Of a stretch of 64,000 nt of DNA, positions 16,814-25,691 are shown in pieces. The translations under genes and the position numbers were made by a program. Under the pieces are notes generated by a model, which was not told where the DNA came from, did not search any database, and saw only the letters and a list, made by a program, of their open reading frames with translations. Source of the DNA: Clostridia bacterium (GTDB taxonomy: Bacteria > Bacillota > Clostridia > Oscillospirales > CAG-272); the NCBI GenBank assembly GCA_017942005.1, contig JAGAVJ010000003.1, positions 37,700 to 101,699 of the forward strand, written 5' to 3'. Position 1 is the stretch's first letter; every line of letters begins with the position of its first letter.

Positions 16814-18325
16814 ATGAAAAAAACATTTCATTTCTGTCTGGCAGTTCTGCTTTTGAGTACAGCTGCCATTTCCTGCGGCAGTCAGAAAACCGATACCGGA
16901 GAAACCACACCGCAAGGCAACACAGCTGTCACAGAACGTGTACAGGAAAGTACAGAACCTGCATATGATCCGCCCGTTGCAGACATGGGCGGACGCGATT
17001 TCCATATTCTGACCAAAATGGAAGGCGACGAAACCGGACGCTGGACCGCCGAGGATTTCAAGATTATGGAAGCGGACGGCGATACCGTCAACGACGCCAT
17101 TTATGCACGCAACGCGACCCTTGAAGAAAAATTCAACTGCAATATTGAAAATCACTTTGAAAACATGGGCGGTCTGTTCTCCTACACCCTGTATAAAACG
17201 ATTTCCAAGCTGATTCAGTCCGGCGACACCACCTATGATATGATCATGCCGCCGATTCAGGACTGCGCAAAGCTTGCGGCGGACGGCATGCTGTGGGATT
17301 TGTCAATGATAGACGGCATCAATCTTGACAAGCCCTGGTGGAACCAGGTCTTTGACCAGGCAATTTCCATCGGCGGCAAATCCTATTATGCAAACGGCGA
17401 TATCAGTTTGACCTTCATGCGTGCAGCCTATGCCGTTTTGTTTAATAAAAACGTACTTACCAAATATGATCTTGACAACCCGTACACCATTGTGAATAAC
17501 GGAACATGGACACTTGATACCATGATGGAAATGGCACGTGCGGCAGCAGAAGACCTAAACGGCGACGGCGTCATGGACTCCGGCGATAATGTCGGTCTTG
17601 CAATGCTCTACAACTCCGGGGAAGCCATGTTTGCTGCCACCGGCGTCAAGCTTGTTACCGTCGTGGACGGCGCACTGACCTGGACAGGCAACACGGAGGA
17701 AAGCATCAATGTCATGAACAAGCTGTACGACATTTATACCGCAAAAAGCGTTACCCTCAACTGCGATAATGCATCGCTGATGGACGCTATCTACCGCACC
17801 TATACCAACGTCGAGCGCGGCGCAAATCTGTTCTCCTCTGATAAAGCACTGTTTTTGTTTGGAACGATGAACAACGTCCCCATGATGCGTGAAATGCCCG
17901 GTGACTTCGGTATTCTTCCGATTCCGAAATACGACACCAACCAGGAGCGCTACTACTCCTATGTCCATACCTGGTCCGCCTCCGCCGCAGCAATTCCGAT
18001 TACCGCACAAAAGCCGGAGGAAACCGCGCTGTTTATGGACGCTGCCGCTTACTATGCGCGTGAAATTATCACGCCGGCATACTATGATACCGCACTGAAA
18101 ACCAAATATGCCCGTGATGAGGAATCGCAGGCAATGCTTGATTTGATCTATGAAAATCGCTGGTGTGACCTGGGCAACCTCTACAACTGCGGTGAAATTC
18201 TGACCGGAATGACCAACCTCATCACAAACGGCAAGAACTCCTTTGCCTCCATGATGGCGACAAAGGAAAAGAAAATCCAGTCCGAAATTGACGCAATCAA
18301 TGAGGCATTCAAGGAAAACGAATAA
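16814..18325 (+). CDS. Extracellular solute-binding lipoprotein
   Basis: 503 residues from the ATG at 16814 with AAAGGAAAGGA upstream; earlier in-frame starts lack one. Signal peptide with lipobox AAISC, then a Thr/Gly/Glu linker. A sugar-ABC binding protein related to that at 9469, with the shared VNDAIYARNATLEEKFN motif, the calcium-loop-like DLNGDGVMDSGDNVG (about residue 250), and LPIPKYDTNQERYYSYVH. It has its own promoter at 16623. Again no permeases are adjacent. The next gene is an FAD oxidoreductase about 300 bases on, after a repeat; a functional link is possible but unproven. Confidence 0.85.
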   Translation: MKKTFHFCLAVLLLSTAAISCGSQKTDTGETTPQGNTAVTERVQESTEPAYDPPVADMGGRDFHILTKMEGDETGRWTAEDFKIMEADGDTVNDAIYARNATLEEKFNCNIENHFENMGGLFSYTLYKTISKLIQSGDTTYDMIMPPIQDCAKLAADGMLWDLSMIDGINLDKPWWNQVFDQAISIGGKSYYANGDISLTFMRAAYAVLFNKNVLTKYDLDNPYTIVNNGTWTLDTMMEMARAAAEDLNGDGVMDSGDNVGLAMLYNSGEAMFAATGVKLVTVVDGALTWTGNTEESINVMNKLYDIYTAKSVTLNCDNASLMDAIYRTYTNVERGANLFSSDKALFLFGTMNNVPMMREMPGDFGILPIPKYDTNQERYYSYVHTWSASAAAIPITAQKPEETALFMDAAAYYAREIITPAYYDTALKTKYARDEESQAMLDLIYENRWCDLGNLYNCGEILTGMTNLITNGKNSFASMMATKEKKIQSEIDAINEAFKENE

Positions 18326-18388
18326 CAGATAAAAAGGAAAACATTCGCACCGTTCAGCAAAGCGGAACATGCGGAGTTTTGGTCATAA

Positions 18389-18547
18389 GGGGCTGTTGCA
18401 AGTTATAAACTTGCAACAGCTCGGGATCACGGAGTGATCCGAATTCGGCGTTTTCATAGTGGATTTTTGTCAAAATCCACTATGAAATTTCGCTTTAAAA
18501 GCGAAAAGGCGAATTTTAAAGGATGGCGCATGTAAATGCGACAGCCC
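18389..18547. repeat. GGGCTGTYGCA-bounded palindromic element (159 bp)
   Basis: Inverted ends GGGCTGTTGCA and TGCGACAGCCC enclose nested hairpins GGATCACGGAGTGATCC and CATAGTGGATTTT/AAAATCCACTATG. It closely resembles the element at 42361. It interrupts a leader of the GGTCATAAG type (18335-18388), separating the lipoprotein gene from the oxidoreductase. There is no ORF in it. Confidence 0.75.
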
Positions 18548-18582
18548 GCGTGTTTTGTGACTATCGTCACAACTCCACAAAG

Positions 18583-18624
18583 AAAGGAAAACTTCGCTTG
18601 CGCGAAGTTTTGGTCATAAGATGA
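18583..18624 (+). promoter_or_regulatory. Split leader of the FAD oxidoreductase gene
   Basis: AAAGGA, then the 8-bp hairpin AACTTCGC/GCGAAGTT, then TTGGTCATAAG and the ATG. A TTG at 18598 opens the ORF MREVLVIR whose TGA (18622-18624) overlaps the ATG at 18621. The identical 20-base palindrome occurs in the copA linker at 20383. Confidence 0.5.
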
Positions 18625-19988
18625 AACAATATGTATTCAATCAAACATGCGATGTATGCGCATCTGCCGACGTTGTCGTTGTCGGCGGCGGAACTGCCGG
18701 TGTTTTTGCCGCTGTCGCTGCCGCAAAGGAGGGCGTTTCCGTCATACTCACAGAAAAATTCGGTTCGCTCGGCGGCTCTGCGACAATGGCACTTGTCACG
18801 CCGACCATGAGCACCTGTGTGGAGGGCGCACCGCAGAATTCCTATCTCGGAAAAGAACTGGAAACACGTGCACTTGCAGCCGGTGCAATGACACTGCGCG
18901 GCGTATCCCGATACTATGACCCGACGCTGCTTCCGGTCGTTCTGGAACAAATGGTGACCGACGCCGGCGTAAAGCTGTTTTTATATACCGATGTCATTGA
19001 CGTCGTAAAAGAAGGAACTGCCGTCCGCGGCATTTTTGTCCGGGACAAAGCGGGCATTCATGTCATAGAAGGCAAAATGTTTGTGGACTGTACCGGTGAC
19101 GGTGATTTGTCCGTACTTGCCGGCGCTGCCTATACCAAGGGCAATCCGAAAACCGGAAAGAACCAGCCCATCTCCCTGCGCTATCTGGTGTCAGGCGTTG
19201 ACATGCAGGCATTCCACGAAACGGCGCCCGACAGTATCTCCCTCTGGGACGGCTGCGCTTATGCCTCCTGTACCGTACAGGTTCCGCACAACGGTGTGGA
19301 AAAAATCATGGCAGACGCACGCGATGCAGGCGATCTCACCCCGGAGGACCTCGCCTACTGGCAGGTCTTTACCCTTCCAAACCGTCCCGACACCCTTGCC
19401 TGTAACTGTCCCGAAATTTTTGACTATGTGGACGGTACCGACCCGCATGATCTCACAAATGCGCAGCTTGTCGGCAAACAGGCAGCAATGCGTCAGCTGG
19501 CGTTTTATAAGAAATACTTCCACGGCTTTGAAAAAGCATATATTTCCGGCTTTGCACCGATGGTTGGCATTCGTGAATCGCGTGAAATCGCCGCAGATCA
19601 TATCATGACACTTGCAGAGGCGACGCAGTACACAAAGTACCCGGATGCCGTCGCGCAGACCAATTATCCCATTGACATTCACGGGTTCGGCGATGAATAT
19701 ACCGATGAACATGTCAAGGGAATAGAAACAGACAAGCCGTATTTTGAAATTCCGTTTGGCTCCCTTGTGGTGCGCGATCTTGACAATCTGTTTGTCGCCG
19801 GACGCTGCATCGGCTGTGATTTCTTTGTACAGGCTGCCATCCGCATCATGCCGACCTGCCGTTCTACAGGAGAAGCTGCCGGCATCGGCGCCGCAATCTG
19901 TGCGAAAGAAGCACGCTCCGCACACGACAATATTGGTGTCCGCGTCCATAAAACCATGGTACAGCGCGGCGCTGATTTTGATATTTAA
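18621..19988 (+). CDS. FAD-dependent oxidoreductase
   Basis: 455 residues. The N-terminal dinucleotide-binding fold is clear: ADVVVVGGGTAGVFAAVAAA (about 13-32, GxGxxG-type) with the acidic end of the second strand at TEKFGSLGGSATM. A second FAD contact is GKMFVDCTGDGDL (about 150) and the C-terminal part has NLFVAGRCIGCDFFVQAAI and GEAAGIGAAICA, as in the FAD_oxidored family (fumarate-reductase-like flavoproteins). These proteins often follow sugar-utilisation genes in gut bacteria, but the substrate is unknown. No signal peptide, so cytoplasmic. It is translated from a split leader. Confidence 0.85.
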   Translation: MKQYVFNQTCDVCASADVVVVGGGTAGVFAAVAAAKEGVSVILTEKFGSLGGSATMALVTPTMSTCVEGAPQNSYLGKELETRALAAGAMTLRGVSRYYDPTLLPVVLEQMVTDAGVKLFLYTDVIDVVKEGTAVRGIFVRDKAGIHVIEGKMFVDCTGDGDLSVLAGAAYTKGNPKTGKNQPISLRYLVSGVDMQAFHETAPDSISLWDGCAYASCTVQVPHNGVEKIMADARDAGDLTPEDLAYWQVFTLPNRPDTLACNCPEIFDYVDGTDPHDLTNAQLVGKQAAMRQLAFYKKYFHGFEKAYISGFAPMVGIRESREIAADHIMTLAEATQYTKYPDAVAQTNYPIDIHGFGDEYTDEHVKGIETDKPYFEIPFGSLVVRDLDNLFVAGRCIGCDFFVQAAIRIMPTCRSTGEAAGIGAAICAKEARSAHDNIGVRVHKTMVQRGADFDI

Positions 19989-20083
19989 GAATACGGAGAA
20001 CAGGGAACGGGGAACGATGAGGGAAACTCCTTTTAAAACTTTTTTATCGAAGTGTATTTTTTTACTGTGATATAACGCCACGC

Positions 20084-20143
20084 AAAAAAGTTTTTTGCGG
20101 AGGGGTTTGGGGAGGCGCTTTTTTACAAAAAAGCGCCTCCCCA
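20084..20143. repeat. Hairpin-A variant (GGGGAGGCGC type)
   Basis: Tail AAAGTTTTTTGCGGAGGGG then the hairpin GGGGAGGCGCTTTTTT/AAAAAAGCGCCTCCCC. It lies between the convergent FAD oxidoreductase and copA genes and could terminate both; the same variant is at 54444. Confidence 0.65.
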
Positions 20144-20160
20144 TCGTTTCCATCGTTCTC

Positions 20161-22935
20161 TTATTCGATTCCTGTTACTTTGTAGTCGCAGGCGGTAACC
20201 GCATCGCGCAGCACATCGTCCGAAACATCCTTTGTCATGGTGACGACCGCCGTTTTGGTTTCGTGGTTGGCTTCCGCATGCTCGACGCCATCAATAGCCT
20301 CCAATGCTTTTTGGACGTGTGCTTCACAGTGGTGGCACATCATACCTTCAATTTTCAGTGTTTTCTTCATACGCTTGACCATAACTTCGCTTGCGCGAAG
20401 TTCTCCTTTCTCCTCTGTGGTTTGTGTTATCATTTCCGGTGTTTCCGCATGGGAAGCATCGGTTTTATACGGTTTGTGTTTTCTGATATTGAACAGGTTC
20501 AGCCGCAGGGCATTTGTCACGACGCAGAAGCTGGAAATGCTCATCGCCGCCGCACCGAACATTGGGTTCATTTCCCAGTGGAACAATGGAATGAACACGC
20601 CTGCCGCCAGCGGTATCCCGATGATATTATACCCAAAAGCCCAAAAAAGATTCTCGTGAATATTCCGCAGAACCGCATGGCTGAGACGAATCACACCGGG
20701 AATATCCGCAGGACGGCTGTTGATGAGCACAATATCCGCTGCATCGACCGCGACATCCGCACCCGCGCCAATGGCACAGCCGACATCCGCACGGGTCAAA
20801 GCAGGCGCATCATTGATGCCGTCGCCTACCATCATCACGCGCCGTTTGCTTTCCTGCAAACTGCGCACAACCGCTTCCTTGCCGTCGGGCAGAACCCCTG
20901 CAATCACTTCATCGACTCCGACTTTTTTCGCAATCGCCTGTGCGGTACGGGCATTGTCGCCGGTCAGCATCACCACGCGGATGTGCATCTCCCGCAGCTG
21001 CTGCACCGCGTCGGCGCTGTCTTCCTTGATTACGTCAGCGGCGGCAATCATTCCAAGCAGAACACCGTTTTGCGCAAAGAATAACGGCGTTTTGCCCTCT
21101 CCGGCAAGCGCTTCCGCCTTTTGCTTCCATTCCGCAGAAAAGTCCGACAGCGCTTTTTCCATATAGGTCATACTACCACCAATAAGGTGCAATATCTGCA
21201 TCACTTCTGCATCGGCACCGGAGGTTTTCCCCTCCTTACTCCCACCAATAAGATGCAGTATCTGTCTCTCTTCCGCTTCGATACCAGAGGTTTGATCTTT
21301 CTTTTTATCAGCGGCAGCAGTATCGCCCAATGTTTCAATATCCGGATTTATGATATCACCCATCAAGCCGCTGCCCGGCAGTATCTGGAAATTCTGAATG
21401 GGAAGCGGCGTTATCCCCATCTGTTCCGCACGGCTGCGGACCGCCTTTGCAAGCGGATGCTCACTGTTTGCTTCCAGAGACGCAGCAAGGGTGAACAGCA
21501 CACGCTCCGAGATGCCCGGCGCACACAGAAAATCCGTCACTTGCGGCTCGCCCTTTGTAATCGTTCCCGTTTTGTCAAGTACAACCGTATCAACGCGTCC
21601 CGCACTCTCCAGTGATGCGGCAGTCTTATATAGGATTCCATTTTTGGCGCCGACGCCGCTGCCGACCATAATTGCAACCGGGGTTGCAAGTCCCAGTGCG
21701 CAGGGACAGCTGATAACCAGCACGGAAATCCCTCTTGCCAGCGCATATCCAAAACTTTGCCCCACCATAAGCCATGCTGCCGCCGTAATAAGTGCAATGG
21801 CGATGACTGTGGGAACAAAAATTCCCGAAACACGGTCTGCAATTTTCGCAATCGGCGCCTTGGTTGCCGCCGCGTCGCTGACCATGCGGATAATCTGCGC
21901 AAGGGTGGTATCTTCCCCGACGCGCACCGCTTCGCAGGTCAAAACACCGGAAAGGTTTGAGGTCGCCGCAGAAACACTTTCGCCTGCCGCTTTATCCACC
22001 GGAATGCTTTCTCCGGTCAGCGCCGCTTCATTGACGGCACTGACACCCTCGACAACCACACCGTCGCACGGAATATTTTCACCCGGACGCACAAGGAACC
22101 GGTCGCCGACCCGCACCTGCTCCACCGGAATTTCTGTCTCTGTGCCATCGCGCAGCACGCGCGCCGTCTTTGGCGTCAACCGCATCAGGCTTTTCAGCGC
22201 ATCGGTCGTTTTTCCCTTTGCACGCGCTTCCAGCATCTTTCCGACGGTGATCAGGGCAAGAATCATTGCGGCAGATTCATAATAGAGATTGTGAAGGCAT
22301 TCGTGCGCGGACATGGTATCGCCTGCGCATAAAAAGGCGGACATTTTATACAAGTCCCACGTGCTGTACAAAAACGCAGCCGAGGAACCGAGTGCTACCA
22401 GTGCGTCCATATTTGGTGCGCGGTGCAGAATACTCTTTGTACCGCTGATAAAAAACCGTCCGTTGATCACCATCACGGCGGCAGTTAAAAGCAGCTCGGT
22501 CAAACCGATTGCCATCGGATTTTCTGCAAGTGCTGCGGGCAGCGGGAAGCCCCACATCATATGTCCCATAGACACATACATTAGCAGCACAAGCAGGATA
22601 ATTGACGCAAGCAGACGGTTTCTCAGGTGTACGGCTTCTTCTTCAAACGCAGCGGAGATGTCCTCACCTCCCGAAGTGCCTGACGCCTGCGCAGCTGCGG
22701 CATCACCCTCACGGTGCATTTTGTCCGACTGTTTTTCCGTGGCGCCGTATCCGGCAGATTCTACCGCCGCGATGACCGCCGCCGCATCTGCATCGCCCTC
22801 CACACCCATAGAATTGGTCAGGAGACTGACCGCACAGGAGGTGACGCCGGGAACGGCATTCACTGCCTTTTCCACCCGTGCCTGACATGCGGCACAGCTC
22901 ATTCCGGTAACATTGTATTGTATCATCTGGCTCAT
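20161..22935 (-). CDS. copA: Copper-exporting P1B-type ATPase with fused C-terminal copper chaperone domain
   Basis: 924 residues, longer than the usual 750-830. An N-terminal heavy-metal domain (GMSCAACQ, residues about 11-18) is followed by eight predicted membrane segments, the actuator TGES, the intramembrane SCPCALGLATP, the phosphorylation motif DKTGTIT, SEHP, and MVGDGINDAPAL. This is a complete Cu(I) exporter of the cytoplasmic membrane. Two oddities are visible. The nucleotide-binding domain has a 22-residue imperfect tandem duplication (two ILHLIGGS copies, DNA 21176-21307). A second metal-binding domain (GMMCHHCEAHVQKALEAIDG) is fused at the C-terminus through a linker whose DNA carries a ribosome-binding leader. 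It is transcribed with csoR, 77 bases upstream, and copper-regulated. Confidence 0.95.
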   Translation of the reverse strand: MSQMIQYNVTGMSCAACQARVEKAVNAVPGVTSCAVSLLTNSMGVEGDADAAAVIAAVESAGYGATEKQSDKMHREGDAAAAQASGTSGGEDISAAFEEEAVHLRNRLLASIILLVLLMYVSMGHMMWGFPLPAALAENPMAIGLTELLLTAAVMVINGRFFISGTKSILHRAPNMDALVALGSSAAFLYSTWDLYKMSAFLCAGDTMSAHECLHNLYYESAAMILALITVGKMLEARAKGKTTDALKSLMRLTPKTARVLRDGTETEIPVEQVRVGDRFLVRPGENIPCDGVVVEGVSAVNEAALTGESIPVDKAAGESVSAATSNLSGVLTCEAVRVGEDTTLAQIIRMVSDAAATKAPIAKIADRVSGIFVPTVIAIALITAAAWLMVGQSFGYALARGISVLVISCPCALGLATPVAIMVGSGVGAKNGILYKTAASLESAGRVDTVVLDKTGTITKGEPQVTDFLCAPGISERVLFTLAASLEANSEHPLAKAVRSRAEQMGITPLPIQNFQILPGSGLMGDIINPDIETLGDTAAADKKKDQTSGIEAEERQILHLIGGSKEGKTSGADAEVMQILHLIGGSMTYMEKALSDFSAEWKQKAEALAGEGKTPLFFAQNGVLLGMIAAADVIKEDSADAVQQLREMHIRVVMLTGDNARTAQAIAKKVGVDEVIAGVLPDGKEAVVRSLQESKRRVMMVGDGINDAPALTRADVGCAIGAGADVAVDAADIVLINSRPADIPGVIRLSHAVLRNIHENLFWAFGYNIIGIPLAAGVFIPLFHWEMNPMFGAAAMSISSFCVVTNALRLNLFNIRKHKPYKTDASHAETPEMITQTTEEKGELRASEVMVKRMKKTLKIEGMMCHHCEAHVQKALEAIDGVEHAEANHETKTAVVTMTKDVSDDVLRDAVTACDYKVTGIE
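20368..20413 (-). promoter_or_regulatory. In-frame internal leader for the CopZ-like domain of copA
   Basis: Minus strand: GGAGAAAGGAG (20413-20403), an 8-bp hairpin AACTTCGC/GCGAAGTT (20402-20383), ATGGTC and then an ATG at 20370 opening MKKTLKIEGMMCHHC. The layout is that of the leaders at 18583 and 35124, yet here it is translated as GELRASEVMVKR inside copA. Internal initiation is inferred. Confidence 0.5.
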
Positions 22936-23012
22936 CGTATTACCATACCCCTACCCTGTTTTAAAGGAAGTTTCCTTCTTTCGTATTTTATGAGGAAACG
23001 GTTTGCGCCCCC

Positions 23013-23312
23013 TCATTTCATCAATTTTTTTAGTATGCCGAGCAGCTCCTCCACCGTTTCTTCTTTCCCGGCGCGGATGTCCTCTGTGACACAGCTGCGG
23101 ATGTGTGCGTCAAGCAGTTCTCTGCTGAATGCATGCAGTGCGGCAGAGGCTGCCGCTACCTGCGTCAGAATATCGACGCAGTAGGTGTCCTCTTCCACCA
23201 TACCGCGGATGCCGCGAATCTGCCCTTCAATGCGGTTCAGACGGTGGATCAGCGCACTGCGTTCTTCTTCCGTCCGCTGTTTTGTTTTATGACAGCAGCA
23301 TTGTTCTTCCAT
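23013..23312 (-). CDS. csoR: CsoR-family copper-sensing repressor
   Basis: 99 residues. An all-helical CsoR/RcnR-type DNA-binding protein with the Cu(I) ligand set Cys-His-Cys: DTYCVDIL (first Cys) and LLDAHIRSC (His and second Cys). The N-terminal EEQCCCH cluster is extra. Apo-CsoR represses; copper binding releases DNA. It is the first gene of the copper operon followed by copA, and its operator is at 23577. No Shine-Dalgarno is seen before the ATG: the repeat at 23322-23375 ends 9 bases upstream and seems to have displaced it. Confidence 0.93.
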   Translation of the reverse strand: MEEQCCCHKTKQRTEEERSALIHRLNRIEGQIRGIRGMVEEDTYCVDILTQVAAASAALHAFSRELLDAHIRSCVTEDIRAGKEETVEELLGILKKLMK

Positions 23313-23321
23313 ATGATTTAT

Positions 23322-23375
23322 GGGGAAAACTTTTTTAAAAAAAAGCTTTTCCCCAAACCCCTTTCAAAAAACTTT
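23322..23375. repeat. Single hairpin-B half element in the csoR leader
   Basis: GGGGAAAAC ... GCTTTTCCCC hairpin plus tail AAACCCCTTTCAAAAAACTTT, lying inside the csoR-copA 5' untranslated region. The remaining 23376-23570 shows nothing I can support. Confidence 0.7.
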
Positions 23376-23571
23376 AAATTGGGTAAAATAAATATAAACA
23401 CATATGTTATTTGTTCAATAAAAGGCAGTACCACCTCTTCATTCAACAGAAGTAAGTCGGGCTGTCGCATGCAACAGCACCATCTTATTCTTCGTTTTAT
23501 TAAGGAACGATCTATATTCTGATGATTCCTATAGGATACCCCGATTTGGTATCTCTCATTCCCTGTATACT

Positions 23572-23600
23572 ATTATATACCCTCGGGGGGTATTTGTCAA
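23572..23600 (-). promoter_or_regulatory. csoR-copA promoter with CsoR operator
   Basis: Minus-strand TTGACA (23600-23595), 17-base spacer, TATAAT (23577-23572). The spacer is filled by ATACCCTCGGGGGGTAT (23577-23593, plus strand), matching the known TACCC/GGGTA CsoR box. Binding there would block RNA polymerase, and copper would relieve it. Confidence 0.88.
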
Positions 23601-23720
23601 GACCTTTTCCTATAATTTTTGTGGGAATTAAAAATTTTTTCGTACCGGCATGGAAATCTGACTTTGAAATTCACAGGCTGCGGCAAAAATCATGCAAATG
23701 AAAAAATATATTCCGATGTC

Positions 23721-23749
23721 TTGCATCTTTTCTTATTTTATGATATACT
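23721..23749 (+). promoter_or_regulatory. Promoter for the DUF4886 gene
   Basis: TTGCAT at 23721, 17-base spacer, TATACT at 23744. Confidence 0.5.
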
Positions 23750-23787
23750 AAAAGCAACGAATTTTTTCATTGGAAAGGGATCTTATC

Positions 23788-24546
23788 ATGTTAAAAATTT
23801 TATCCATTGGAAACAGTTTTTCCCAAGATGCCCAGCGATATCTGACACGTTTTGCAAAGGCGTCCGGCAAGCAGATTTTGACATACAACCTTTGTATCGG
23901 CGGCTGTTCACTGGAACAACACTGGAACAATTTTGTCGGCGACGAGAAAAAATACACATTGGAAAAGGACGGCGAATGGGTCGCAAACGAATATTCCCTG
24001 TCACAAGGACTGATGGCGGAAACGTGGGACATGATCACCCTACAGCAGGTCAGCCATCTGGCAGGCAAGCCGGAAAGCTTTTCTCCGTACCTCTCCAACC
24101 TTGTCACCGCCATCCGTGCCATGTGTCCGGATGCAGCGCTTTATTTTCAGGAGACATGGGAATATGAAGCAGGCTCTCCGCACGGCGGATTCCCGGAATA
24201 TCACTGCGATCCTGACGAAATGTTTGAACGTGTGAAAAACACCTGCCGCGCACAGGCAAAGGAAAACGATCTGACAATCATTCCGTCCGGTGAGGTGATT
24301 CACGCGGCAAAAAAACTGCCGCAGTTTGACCCCGCCCAAGGCGGACAGTCCCTTTACCGCGACCAGTTCCATATGCATCTTTTGTATGGCAGATACCTGC
24401 TTGCCTGCGTCTGGTACAAAACGCTTCTGCACAGCACCCCTGTCGGCAATTCCTTTTTGCCGGACGATATCACAGAGGGAGAACACCTGGACAAAACGCT
24501 TCTCCCGCTTTTGCAGAAGACGGCACAGACTGCGGCAGTCTGTTGA
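23788..24546 (+). CDS. DUF4886 (SGNH-hydrolase-like) protein
   Basis: 252 residues from the ATG at 23788 with AAAGGGA upstream. It opens LKILSIGNSFSQDA, the block-I pattern of SGNH esterases with the candidate nucleophile Ser, and has QQVSHLAG and a late DQFHMHLLYGRYLLA, where the His could complete the catalytic set. DUF4886 proteins occur in gut bacteria near carbohydrate genes and are presumed deacylases. No signal peptide. The gene is followed by the TIM-barrel-like gene (33 bases) and a transporter (44 bases), likely one operon. Confidence 0.75.
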   Translation: MLKILSIGNSFSQDAQRYLTRFAKASGKQILTYNLCIGGCSLEQHWNNFVGDEKKYTLEKDGEWVANEYSLSQGLMAETWDMITLQQVSHLAGKPESFSPYLSNLVTAIRAMCPDAALYFQETWEYEAGSPHGGFPEYHCDPDEMFERVKNTCRAQAKENDLTIIPSGEVIHAAKKLPQFDPAQGGQSLYRDQFHMHLLYGRYLLACVWYKTLLHSTPVGNSFLPDDITEGEHLDKTLLPLLQKTAQTAAVC

Positions 24547-24579
24547 TGCAAAGGCAAAGGGTATAAAAACAGAATTCTT

Positions 24580-25647
24580 ATGATAGAACAAAGCGTTTTT
24601 TTAGAACAGCCCACCTTTCATTGGGCATTTCTTGCACATCTCGGCTTTAATCACTCTGCCGACCCCGTGCGTGACCAAAACGGCGTTCCCTATGCCTGCG
24701 ATCACACATTGGTACCCGGAAAAAATATCTTTTGTGCAGAAGACGACCTGCGGTTTGATCTCGATTTGTGGCATTCCATGACAAAAAAGCTGGCGGCAGC
24801 GGGCTGTAATCTTTTGGTGCTTGATATCGGAGAAGGCTTCCGTTATGAAAGTCATCCGGAAATTGCATGCCGCGGCGCGCTGTCAAAGGACGCCTTGCAG
24901 GAGGAACTGTTCAACTTGCGGATGCTCGGTATTGAAGCTGTTCCCAAGCTTGACTTTTCTGCCTGTCACGATGCATGGATGGGAGAGATGCGGCGTATGG
25001 TTTCCACCACGTCCTATTACCGCTTCTGCGCCGATCTCATCGCGGAAATCTGCGAAGTCTTTGCAAAACCGCGCCTATTCCATCTCGGCATGTGCGCAGA
25101 AACGGCAGAAAACCAGCGCGGAGTTCATCCCATCATTTTAAGGCAGGGGGAAGCCTGGTGGCATGATCTCGACTTTTTTATCCGTACCACAATGCACAAC
25201 GGTTCACGCCCCTGGATCTGGTCGGACGCCATTTCCACCAATGAAACGGCATATCTCCGCCGGATGCCGCGCGATGTCGTGCAGTCGGTACGGTTTACAG
25301 ACAGTACCGCAGATGCACTTCATACCTGCGAGATATTGGAGGGAGCAGGATATGAGCAGATTCCCGCATATGCGCCGTTCCCCGGCGAAATGGTTCGTGT
25401 TGAACCGATTCGCATTGAATCAGAGGATACGGCTTCCTTTGGGCAAATGACCGCAGCCGCAAAGTCTGTGATTGCGCCGGATCGCCTGCTTGGCTATCTG
25501 CAAACGGTGTTCTGTCCGATGCTGCCGCAGCCCTCTCATATCCGCATGTTTGAGCAGCGTATTGCTGATCTGGAACAGGCAAAGCAGTCCTTCGACGCAG
25601 ATTCTGATCCGTATACAGCAGAAGCAGATACCAAAAAGACAGAATAA
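24580..25647 (+). CDS. TIM-barrel-like protein, unknown function
   Basis: 355 residues. I do not recognise a characterised family. Strand-helix alternation and motifs such as AAGCNLLVLDIGEGFRYE, EAVPKLDFSACHDAW, LFHLGMCAETAENQ and SRPWIWSDAIS (acidic residues at strand ends, Trp-rich clefts) resemble glycoside hydrolase barrels of the GH20/GH42 kind. No signal peptide is visible. It lies between the DUF4886 hydrolase and an EamA transporter, so a role in processing a small sugar-containing compound is a reasonable guess only. Confidence 0.55.
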   Translation: MIEQSVFLEQPTFHWAFLAHLGFNHSADPVRDQNGVPYACDHTLVPGKNIFCAEDDLRFDLDLWHSMTKKLAAAGCNLLVLDIGEGFRYESHPEIACRGALSKDALQEELFNLRMLGIEAVPKLDFSACHDAWMGEMRRMVSTTSYYRFCADLIAEICEVFAKPRLFHLGMCAETAENQRGVHPIILRQGEAWWHDLDFFIRTTMHNGSRPWIWSDAISTNETAYLRRMPRDVVQSVRFTDSTADALHTCEILEGAGYEQIPAYAPFPGEMVRVEPIRIESEDTASFGQMTAAAKSVIAPDRLLGYLQTVFCPMLPQPSHIRMFEQRIADLEQAKQSFDADSDPYTAEADTKKTE

Positions 25648-25691
25648 ATTGATATTGGAATCCCCTCGATCACTTTGAAGAAGAAACATAC

